Assembly: GCA_964528575.1 (NCBI GenBank)
Contig: CAZGTQ010000270.1
Coordinates: 13,537 to 77,536 of the forward strand
DNA length: 64,000 nt
Source: CAZGTQ01 sp964528575
Lineage (GTDB): Bacteria > Planctomycetota > UBA1135 > GCA-002686595
Reading direction: 5' to 3'
Shown here: one piece after another, positions 39,098 through 45,960 of the stretch
Layout: every line of letters starts with the position of its first letter
How positions within the stretch are numbered: the stretch's first letter is position 1
Position numbers and translations under genes: made by a program
Notes under the pieces: generated by a model
Database searches by the model: none
Told to the model about the DNA's origin: nothing
Seen by the model: only the letters and a program-made list of their open reading frames with translations

Positions 39098-41728
39098 TCA
39101 GGGCGTCGTCGACTCGATCGCGTTCGATCCGACCAGGAGCTGCGGGCCGGCCGCGTCGACCGACCAGCTCTGGACCCAAAGGGTCATCCCCGCCGCGAAC
39201 GCGGGAGGCACGACCGCGGACGTCGACGCCGCGCCGCCGGTGCCCGCCACGACGTAGAGCAGCTGATCGAGCGCGGGGACGAGCGTGTCGCCGAACAGCG
39301 GGACGTCGAGCCGCGAGAGCCCGAGCACGAACGCGCCGAACGCGCTCGGGGGTGCGCCGGCGAGCGACCACGTGACGGTTCCGCCGGGCACGAGCTCGCC
39401 CTGGCCGACCAGCGCGGGCGCGCCAGGCGCCGCGCCGCCCGCCGCCTGCCACGGCGACTCGTGGCGCAACCGCACGCGCAGCGTCGCGTACGGCGCGTCG
39501 GGCAGGTACTCGTCGTACGCGAACAGCGTCGCGCCGTCCGCTCCCGCGACCGCGGGCGACAGCTCGGTGTCGACGCCCGCCGCGAGCGGGAAGCCGCCGC
39601 CGCCGTCGAGCACGACGCCCGTCGCGTCGACCCGCGCCGCGTACACGTCGGTGCGGTAGTCCCACAGCCCGATCTGTGCGCGGTAGTCCTGCCACGCGAC
39701 GGCGTACTCCTCGCCGTTCCACGCGACCGACGGCAAGGCGGGCAACGCGGGCAACGGCGCTACCGCGAACGGCGCCTGCAGCGTGCCGTCGGCCTGCACG
39801 AGCCGGCCCGCGAGCCCCTGGAAGTCGTCCTGCCAGACGAGCAGCGCCGTGTCGCCCTGCGACGCGACGGCCGGACGCGCCGCTCCGCCGAAGCCGGCCG
39901 CGCCGTCGACGAGGAAGTCGCCGCTCGTGCTCCCGTCGGCCGCGACGAGCGCGGCGCGCGCGACCGAGTTGGGGTTGTCGTGCGTGAAGTTGCGCTGCCA
40001 CGTGACGATCCAGCCGTCGCCGAGCGGCGCGACCTCGGGGTAGCGAGCGAAGCTCCCGCCGAGCTGCACACGCGGGCCGACGAGCGCGCCGTCCGTCGCG
40101 ACGCGCTGCGCGTACGGGTTGCGCTGGTGCTCGCCCACCGGCGCGTCGGTCGCGGCGACGAGGAACGTGGAGCCGCGCGCGCCGACCGCTGCGTAGCGAC
40201 CGATCATCACCGGGAACGGCCCCGGGTCGAGCACCGTGCCGTCGGGAGCGACGCGCATGCCGAGCACGACGGCCGAGTCGTCCCACACGACGAGGTACAC
40301 CTCGCCGTTCCACGCGACCGCGGGGTCGCGGAACGTGGGCGCGACCGAGAGCGAGGTCGGCGCGGCGTCGATCGACGCGCCGAAAGGGTCGACGCGCTGA
40401 ACGGAGATCGAGATGCCGTTCGGCAGCTCGCGCGCGAATGCGACGAGCGCCTGCGCCGGGCCGACGGCGATCGCCGGGCTGCTCTGGCGCGGAGCCGAGA
40501 GCGACACGGTCGCGGGCGTCGTCGCGACGAGCGCATCGCTCACCGCGGCGGAGCGGATCTCGCCCGGCCAGGGCTGCGTCAGGTTGGTGCGCTCGAAGAC
40601 GGCGATGACGCCGCCCGCTCCTGCGGCGAGGACGACGCGTCCGTCTGCGGCCGCCGGGCCGAACGGGAGCACGCTCGCCCCACCGGGGAGCAGCGAGAGG
40701 TCCGGCCGGATGCGCGCGACGCGGTAGACGTCCTGCGTCGTCGTGTCGCGGTAGACGACGTGCCACAGGTTGCCGGTCCACGCGACGTCCGGTTGCCAGT
40801 TGTACTCGAAGTTGCTCAGCGTCGTGACCTGCAGGACGGACGCGAGCGCGCCGCTCGCGCCCACGACGCGCCGCGCGCGCACGTTGCTCCCGAAGTCCGC
40901 GTTCTGCCACGCGACGAGGAAGTCCTGGCCGTCGGTCGCGACGCGCGGGAACCCGCTGCTGCCGCTGCCGATCGCGATCTTCCCGCCGAGCGGCGCGAGG
41001 CTCGTGTCGAAGCGCTGGCCGCTCACGCTCCCCGACGACCAGACGAGGAGGAAGCGGCCGCTCGCGTACGCGAGGTCGGGCCGTCCGATCGCGGTGCCGA
41101 CGTCGGCGATCTGCGTCCCGCCCGGATTCGTCACGGTCCCGTCGGCGGCGACGCGGACTGCGACGATCGCGGACGGGCTCGTCGTCGAGCCCTGAGCGAC
41201 GACGATCCAGCCCGCGCCGTCGCTCGCGACGGCCATCGTCGCGCCGACGGTCTCGAGGTCGTCCTTGATCACGATCGGCGCGACATCGAGCAGCGAGCCG
41301 TCGGCCGCGACGCGCGCGCCGACGAGCCGGCGGAAGAACGAGGACGTGCCGAACGGCTGCTGGTTCTCCCAGACGACGAGCCACGCGGAGCCGTTCCACG
41401 CGGCCTTCGGGAAGCTCTTGTCGCCGACCTCGGGCGGCATCCGCAGCGCGACGGGATCGAGCGGCTGGCCCGCCGCGTCGATGCGGATCGCGTACACGTC
41501 GGGGCCGCCCTGGTTCGCGAGCGGGCTGTTGAGCTCGGCCCGGTGGTCGACCCAGACCGCGAGCGCGCCCGGACCGCCGGCGGCGACGTCGGGGTGCTCC
41601 TGGACGCCGCCCGCCTCGGCGGGGGCGAGGTCGCCGGCGAGCGACGTCGGCGGTCCGAGAACCGGGGACTGGAACGCCGCGACCGGGCCTGCGGCGACGA
41701 AGAGAGCGAGCAAGGGAAGAGTTTTCAT
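39098..41728 (-). CDS. Secreted beta-propeller-like repeat protein with SNAI-type C-terminal module
   Basis: 876 residues; signal peptide MKTLPLLALFVAAGPVAA. Residues 40-760 consist of about a dozen 50-60-residue repeats with a W-x-G-x-x-(W/Y)-x-V-(V/A)-(W/Y) core: AWNGSAWLVVWENQQ, AWTGNLWHVVYRD, AWNGEVYLVVWDD and AWNGEEYAVAWQD, alternating with RVAADGT or RVATDGA strands. This is the pattern of bacterial propeller proteins whose repeats read 'want to know value in DGT'. The last 105 residues are the shared module (VGQGELVPGGTVTWSLAG to SNAIESTTP). No catalytic motif. Probably a surface recognition or structural protein. Divergent from the DEAD-box helicase. Confidence 0.88.
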   Translation of the reverse strand: MKTLPLLALFVAAGPVAAFQSPVLGPPTSLAGDLAPAEAGGVQEHPDVAAGGPGALAVWVDHRAELNSPLANQGGPDVYAIRIDAAGQPLDPVALRMPPEVGDKSFPKAAWNGSAWLVVWENQQPFGTSSFFRRLVGARVAADGSLLDVAPIVIKDDLETVGATMAVASDGAGWIVVAQGSTTSPSAIVAVRVAADGTVTNPGGTQIADVGTAIGRPDLAYASGRFLLVWSSGSVSGQRFDTSLAPLGGKIAIGSGSSGFPRVATDGQDFLVAWQNADFGSNVRARRVVGASGALASVLQVTTLSNFEYNWQPDVAWTGNLWHVVYRDTTTQDVYRVARIRPDLSLLPGGASVLPFGPAAADGRVVLAAGAGGVIAVFERTNLTQPWPGEIRSAAVSDALVATTPATVSLSAPRQSSPAIAVGPAQALVAFARELPNGISISVQRVDPFGASIDAAPTSLSVAPTFRDPAVAWNGEVYLVVWDDSAVVLGMRVAPDGTVLDPGPFPVMIGRYAAVGARGSTFLVAATDAPVGEHQRNPYAQRVATDGALVGPRVQLGGSFARYPEVAPLGDGWIVTWQRNFTHDNPNSVARAALVAADGSTSGDFLVDGAAGFGGAARPAVASQGDTALLVWQDDFQGLAGRLVQADGTLQAPFAVAPLPALPALPSVAWNGEEYAVAWQDYRAQIGLWDYRTDVYAARVDATGVVLDGGGGFPLAAGVDTELSPAVAGADGATLFAYDEYLPDAPYATLRVRLRHESPWQAAGGAAPGAPALVGQGELVPGGTVTWSLAGAPPSAFGAFVLGLSRLDVPLFGDTLVPALDQLLYVVAGTGGAASTSAVVPPAFAAGMTLWVQSWSVDAAGPQLLVGSNAIESTTP

Positions 41729-42122
41729 GTGTCGACACCGGTGGGTCGAGGAGGAGCTTGCAAGGGGTCGACGAGGAGCCGCGGGGGCCATGCCAACTCG
41801 CGTGCCGCCGCTCCGCAGGCCCTTCCCGGGGCCCCGCGCACGCTTCTTCCCGGCGCGCGTCCGGAAGCCGGACGCGCCGGTCCAGGGGCTGGACGAACGC
41901 GAATTCGCACGACTTTCACGTCCTGGACGGAGCTTGCACGCCCGATGAGGTCTATGCTCACTCGCTCGAATCGGTCGCCACTCGCGCGGCCAGGCGCACA
42001 GCAGGGTCCCCCCGGATCGCGCCGTTTTACCTTCCCGATCGTTCCCGTCGCTGTTGTCCGGGTCCCGATCCCTGGCGTCCGCTCGCACTCGCAACGTTGC
42101 ACGTCGCAGTCTGCACGTAGCA
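41729..42122. promoter_or_regulatory. 394-base divergent intergenic region with a hairpin
   Basis: It separates the secreted propeller gene (minus) from the helicase gene (plus). It holds a 10-bp perfect hairpin at 41855-41877 (GCGCGTCCGG, loop AAG) inside the minus-strand leader. Reading the minus strand, CTCCGTCCAG and CGCGTCCGG also occur in the leader of the 28822-30843 gene. The 200 bases before the helicase start have a lower GC stretch (GTTTTACC) and could be a cold-inducible leader. No gene was recognised. Confidence 0.5.
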
Positions 42123-43646
42123 ATGTGTGCGACCGCGCCGGCGCCGAAAGAGACCCGAACCATTTCCCGACGTCAATCCGTCGGACGTCCGACGTCCGGC
42201 TTCGATCGTTTCGAACTCCGTCCCGAGCTCCAGCTCGCCGTCCGCGAGGCCGGCTTCACCACGCCGCGCCCGGTCCAGGAGCGCGCTCTTCCCCCTGCGC
42301 TCGAAGGGCGCGACGTGCTCGGCCTCGCGCAGACCGGCACCGGCAAGACGGCGGCGTTCGCGCTGCCGATCCTCCAGCGCCTCGCCGGCCAGCGCGGCCC
42401 CGGGCCCCGTGCGTTGATCGTCTGCCCGACGCGCGAGCTCGCCGCGCAGGTCCATGCCGAGATCGAGCGGCTCGGCGCGCACGTGCCCGTCACCGCCGCC
42501 GTCGTGTTCGGCGGCGTGCCGCTCGCGCGCCAGGAGCGCGCGCTCCAGCGCCGGCCCGACATCGTCGTCGCGTGCCCCGGCCGCCTGCTCGATCTCGTCG
42601 GCCGCAAGTCGCTGCGCCTCGACCGCGTCGAGGTGCTCGTGCTCGACGAGGCCGACCACATGTTCGACATGGGCTTCTTGCCCGACGTGCGGCGCATCCT
42701 GCGCGAGCTCCCGTCGCGGCGCCAGAACCTGATGTACTCCGCGACGATGCCGCGCGAGATCCGCTCGCTCGCGGATACGGTGCTGCGCGATCCCGTCGTC
42801 GTCGAGTGCTCGCACTCGCGGCCGGCGGAGACGGTGTCGCACGCTCTCTATCCGCTCGACGAGGGCGAGAAAGTCGGCGTGCTCGAGCGCCTGCTCGAGG
42901 GCGATGACTTCCGCTCCGCGATCGTCTTCCTGCGCACGAAGCGGCGCGCCAAGCGGCTCGCGCAGCGTCTCGAGGACCGCGGCCACCGCGCCGCGGCGCT
43001 GCAGGGGAACATGTCGCAGGCCAAGCGCGAGCAGGCGCTGCGTGGGTTCCGCGAGGGCCGCTACACCGTGCTCGTCGCGACGGACATCGCGGCGCGCGGC
43101 CTCGACGTCGCCGGCGTCTCGCACGTCGTCAACTTCGACGTGCCGACCACCGCGGACGCGTACACGCACCGCATCGGTCGCACCGGGCGCTCCGAGTGCA
43201 CCGGCACGGCGTTCACGTTCGTCACCGGCGCCGACGCCGCGGTCGTGCGCGCCATCGAGCGCACGATGGGCGGGCCGATCGAGCGACTCCGCGTCGCGGA
43301 CCTCGGCAAGATCGAGCGCGCGTCGCTGACCGGCGGAGGACGGACGCAGCGCTCGCCGGCGGCGTCGTCCTACGCGCCCGCCGGGCGCGCGCGCGGTCCC
43401 GCGCGACGCGGCCCCGCCGCGCGCCCGGCGAACGGCCCGCGCTCCAAGCCCAAGGCCAGGTCGCCCAAGGCCAAGCCCGCGCCCGCGACGGCTGCGGTGC
43501 GCGAGCGCGCGCCGAGCGCGCCGGCCGCCCCGTTCGGCGTGGGCGTGTTCGAGGAGGGCGCTCCGACGCGGCGCGCTCAGCATCCGAGCGGCGAGAGCGA
43601 ATCGCGCCCGCGGCGCCGCCGTCGGCGGCGGCGCGTGAGCGCCTGA
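42123..43646 (+). CDS. DEAD-box ATP-dependent RNA helicase with basic tail (RhlE-like)
   Basis: 507 residues from ATG at 42123. Q-motif region GFTTPRPVQERALPPAL; motif I AQTGTGKT at 69-76; Ia PTRELAAQ; DEAD at 175-178; SAT at 206-208; later VATDIAARGLDVAGVSHVVN and HRIGRTGRSE. Residues 375-507 are a disordered, Arg/Lys/Pro/Ala-rich tail ending in a run of Arg, which should bind RNA non-specifically. It unwinds structured RNA in ribosome assembly, decay or cold adaptation. The tail is lineage-specific. Convergent with the RRM protein gene, which suggests a shared RNA-metabolism locus. The open frame upstream (to 42054) lacks family similarity. Confidence 0.96.
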   Translation: MCATAPAPKETRTISRRQSVGRPTSGFDRFELRPELQLAVREAGFTTPRPVQERALPPALEGRDVLGLAQTGTGKTAAFALPILQRLAGQRGPGPRALIVCPTRELAAQVHAEIERLGAHVPVTAAVVFGGVPLARQERALQRRPDIVVACPGRLLDLVGRKSLRLDRVEVLVLDEADHMFDMGFLPDVRRILRELPSRRQNLMYSATMPREIRSLADTVLRDPVVVECSHSRPAETVSHALYPLDEGEKVGVLERLLEGDDFRSAIVFLRTKRRAKRLAQRLEDRGHRAAALQGNMSQAKREQALRGFREGRYTVLVATDIAARGLDVAGVSHVVNFDVPTTADAYTHRIGRTGRSECTGTAFTFVTGADAAVVRAIERTMGGPIERLRVADLGKIERASLTGGGRTQRSPAASSYAPAGRARGPARRGPAARPANGPRSKPKARSPKAKPAPATAAVRERAPSAPAAPFGVGVFEEGAPTRRAQHPSGESESRPRRRRRRRRVSA

Positions 43647-43666
43647 CGCTCGGCTCCTCGTGATGC

Positions 43667-43707
43667 GAGCGGGCGGCGCCCGGGGAATCCCCGAGCGCCG
43701 CCCGCTC
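43667..43707. terminator. Bidirectional terminator hairpin between helicase and RRM genes
   Basis: Perfect 13-bp arms GAGCGGGCGGCGC / GCGCCGCCCGCTC, then one mismatched pair, then CGGGG / CCCCG with loop AAT. It is one of the most stable structures in the window and lies 21 bases after the helicase stop. Confidence 0.8.
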
Positions 43708-43717
43708 ACGTTCCTGC

Positions 43718-43760
43718 TCCGACGTGCCTCTTCCGACGTGACGTCGGACCTGACGTCGGA
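43718..43760. repeat. Four copies of an 8-base word, two direct and two inverted
   Basis: TCCGACGT at 43718-43725 and 43732-43739, then its reverse complement ACGTCGGA at 43741-43748 and 43753-43760. Neighbouring copies can pair (TCCGACGT-G-ACGTCGGA). It sits just beyond the stop of the RRM gene, so it may form that gene's 3' hairpin or be a protein-binding array. Confidence 0.7.
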
Positions 43761-43768
43761 CGTGCGTC

Positions 43769-44110
43769 CTACCAGCGGCGACCGCCTCCGCCTCCGCCCC
43801 CGCCACCTCCGCCGCCGCCTCCGCCACCACCACCACCGCCGAAGCCGCCGCCGCGCTTCTCGCGCTCCTTGGCTTCATTGACCTTGATGGCGCGGCCGTC
43901 GATGTCGGCGCCGTCGAAGGCGTCGATGCACGCTTGCGCATCGGCGTCGCTGCCCATCTCGACGAACGCGAAGCCGCGCGGACGGCCCGTGTCCCGGTCG
44001 GTGACGATGTGGACTTCCTTGACGGTGCGCCCGTCTTGCTCGAAAGCGAGCCGAAGCGTGTCTTCGGTCGTCTCCCAGCTCAGGTTGCCGACGTAGAGTC
44101 GCTTGCCCAT
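43769..44110 (-). CDS. RNA-binding RRM protein with glycine-rich tail
   Basis: 113 residues. One RRM domain (1-82): RNP2 LYVGNL at 5-10 and RNP1 RGFAFVEM at 45-52. It is followed by a KEREKR linker and a nearly pure glycine tail (about 88-111) ending in RRW. The arrangement matches the bacterial (cyanobacterial Rbp and planctomycete) cold-inducible RNA-binding proteins. It should bind single-stranded RNA in the cytoplasm as a chaperone. The poly-Gly tract comes from a GGN codon run and may vary in length. The 231 bases upstream (44111-44341) hold no gene but could be a regulated leader. Confidence 0.96.
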   Translation of the reverse strand: MGKRLYVGNLSWETTEDTLRLAFEQDGRTVKEVHIVTDRDTGRPRGFAFVEMGSDADAQACIDAFDGADIDGRAIKVNEAKEREKRGGGFGGGGGGGGGGGGGGGGGGGGRRW

Positions 44111-44272
44111 GTGTTCGATCCTCGTGATCTGATCATGGTCAGGGAATGCTCAGGCTGTTACCGACGATCGGTCACGCGGAACGAAGCATGCGGTTCGGGC
44201 GCGAGCGGAAAGTGAGCGTCCGCGGGATCGCGGCCGTCTCGCGCCTCATCATCGGTGCCCCCGGTCGGCCGG

Positions 44273-44281
44273 CGCGAGAAA
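44273..44281 (-). promoter_or_regulatory. CGCGAGAAA element upstream of Glu/Leu dehydrogenase
   Basis: Third copy of the word seen at 25386 and 37336. Here it starts a small palindrome (CGAGAAATCTCG) followed by GGACTTTTTTCC, about 60 bases before the dehydrogenase ATG. Possible promoter or operator. Confidence 0.25.
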
Positions 44282-44341
44282 TCTCGTGGACTTTTTTCCG
44301 CGTGCCGGTCTGTCCCACGCCCTCCGTCCTACGGTGAAGCC

Positions 44342-45760
44342 ATGAGCAGCCACAACGGCGATCTCTCGTTCCTCGACGGCGTGAACCGACTCGTCGACCG
44401 CGCCGTGGCCGCGGTCGGCATCGACGACGACCTCGCCGAGCACATCAAGCAGGTCAAGTCGGTCTATCAAGTCCGTTTCCCCGTCGAGATCCGCGGGAGG
44501 CTGCGCACGTTCACCGGATGGCGCGCGGTGCACAGCGAGCACCGGCTCCCTTCCAAGGGCGGCATCCGCTATGCGCCGGTCGTCGACCAGCAGGAGGTCG
44601 AGGCGCTCGCCGCGCTCATGACGTACAAGTGCGCGCTCGTCGACGTCCCGTTCGGCGGAGCCAAGGGCGGCGTGCGGCTGGACCGGCGCGAGTACGAGGT
44701 CGACGAGCTCGAGCAGATCACGCGCCGCTTCACGCGCGAGCTCGCGCGCAAGGGCTTCATCAGCCCGAGCCTCAACGTGCCCGCGCCCGACATGGGGACG
44801 GGGCCGCGCGAGATGGCGTGGATGGCGGACGAGTACCGCGCGCTGCACCCCGAGGACATCAACGCGATCGCGTGCGTGACGGGCAAGCCGGTCACGCAGG
44901 GCGGCATCCCCGGCCGCGTCGAGGCGACGGGACGCGGCGTCCAGTACGGACTGCAGCAGCTCTTCTCGTTCCCCGAGGACGTGCGGCGGCTCGGCCTCTC
45001 GGGCACGCTCGATGGCAAGCGCGTCGTCGTGCAAGGGCTCGGCAACGTCGGCTACCACGCGGCGCACTTCCTCCAGCGCGAGGACGGCGCGCGCATCGTC
45101 GCCGTCGTCGAGCGCGACGGCGCGGTCGTGTCGGACGCGGGGCTCTCGATCGAGGACCTCGGCGCGTACATGGCGTCGCACGGCGGCGTGAAGGGCTTCC
45201 CCGACGCCGACTTCGTCGCGGACGGCGCGACGGTGCTCGAGCACGACTGCGACGTGCTCCTGCCCGCGGCGCTCGAGGGTCAGATCACGTCCGAGAACGC
45301 CCCGCGCATCCGCGCGAAGCTCGTCGCCGAAGGAGCGAACGGCCCCGTCACGTTCGAGGCGGACGAGATCCTGCGCGCGCGCGGCATCGTCGTGCTCCCC
45401 GACTTCTATCTGAACGCGGGCGGCGTCACGGTCTCGTACTTCGAGTGGATCAAGAACCTCTCGCACATCCGTTTCGGCCGCATGCAGCGCCGCCTGGACG
45501 AGCGGCGCAACCAGCAGATCCTCGAGCTGATCCAACACTGCACCGGCTGCGAGATCCCGCCCGCTCTCGCCGAGAGTTTCGCGTCGGCCGCGGGCGAGCT
45601 CGACCTCGTGCGCTCCGGCCTGCACGGCACGATGCGCAACGCCTACGTCGAGATGCGCGAGCTGTGGCACGACGTCGAGGCGATCGACGACCTGCGCACG
45701 GCGGGCTTCGCAGTCGCGCTGCGCAAGATCGCGCGCAGCTACCGCGAGAGCGGGATCTAG
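44342..45760 (+). CDS. Glu/Leu/Phe/Val dehydrogenase (NAD(P)-dependent glutamate dehydrogenase type)
   Basis: 472 residues. Substrate domain: GGIRYAP at 73-79, K96, and the catalytic region PFGGAKGG with K108; PAPDMGT with D150. Dinucleotide fold: GLGNVG at 232-237. C-terminal part GIVVLPDFYLNAGGVTVSYFEW and NLSHIRFGRM are typical of the family. Reaction: oxidative deamination of L-glutamate (or a branched-chain amino acid) to the 2-oxo acid and ammonium. Size and motifs favour a glutamate dehydrogenase, but substrate is not proven. Divergent from the RRM gene. Its TAG stop overlaps by two bases the TAG stop of the small minus-strand gene, in the palindrome CTAG. Confidence 0.95.
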   Translation: MSSHNGDLSFLDGVNRLVDRAVAAVGIDDDLAEHIKQVKSVYQVRFPVEIRGRLRTFTGWRAVHSEHRLPSKGGIRYAPVVDQQEVEALAALMTYKCALVDVPFGGAKGGVRLDRREYEVDELEQITRRFTRELARKGFISPSLNVPAPDMGTGPREMAWMADEYRALHPEDINAIACVTGKPVTQGGIPGRVEATGRGVQYGLQQLFSFPEDVRRLGLSGTLDGKRVVVQGLGNVGYHAAHFLQREDGARIVAVVERDGAVVSDAGLSIEDLGAYMASHGGVKGFPDADFVADGATVLEHDCDVLLPAALEGQITSENAPRIRAKLVAEGANGPVTFEADEILRARGIVVLPDFYLNAGGVTVSYFEWIKNLSHIRFGRMQRRLDERRNQQILELIQHCTGCEIPPALAESFASAAGELDLVRSGLHGTMRNAYVEMRELWHDVEAIDDLRTAGFAVALRKIARSYRESGI

Positions 45761-45960
45761 GTTTCGGCGCGATCGACGTCGAGCAACTCCCGCAACTCGT
45801 CCCGATGCGCGCTGAAGCCGGCGACCTCGGCGAGACGGGCGACGGCGGGAGGCAGCCGCTCGCCGAGCTCCTCGATGTGCTTCGAGTAGCGCGCGTCCGC
45901 CGCACGCCGCTCGTCCTCCGCGAGCTCGGCCTCGGCCCAGGCGCGCGTGAAGAACTTCAG
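45757..45960 (-). CDS. Small protein resembling the DUF4085 N-terminus, probable CTG start
   Basis: 67 residues. Its first codons read, in this frame, CTG AAG TTC TTC ACG, so the protein would begin MKFFTRAWAEAEL, a close match to the start of DUF4085 proteins (MKYFTKEWY-like). CTG is the only plausible start; it overlaps the preceding gene's TGA (CTGA), which suggests coupling. The rest (RYSKHIEELGERLPPAVARL) is charged and helical. Typical DUF4085 proteins are longer, so this is a short or truncated form. Its stop meets the dehydrogenase stop from the opposite strand. Function unknown. Confidence 0.6.
   Translation of the reverse strand: MKFFTRAWAEAELAEDERRAADARYSKHIEELGERLPPAVARLAEVAGFSAHRDELRELLDVDRAET

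Noticed and set aside
43770..43850. Run of (CCN/GGN) triplets that looks like a simple non-coding repeat
   Set aside because: It encodes the glycine tail of the RRM protein in frame, a normal feature of this family.
44146..44337. 63-codon plus-strand frame upstream of the Glu/Leu dehydrogenase gene
   Set aside because: No ribosome-binding site, unlikely composition, and it lies in the divergent promoter region.
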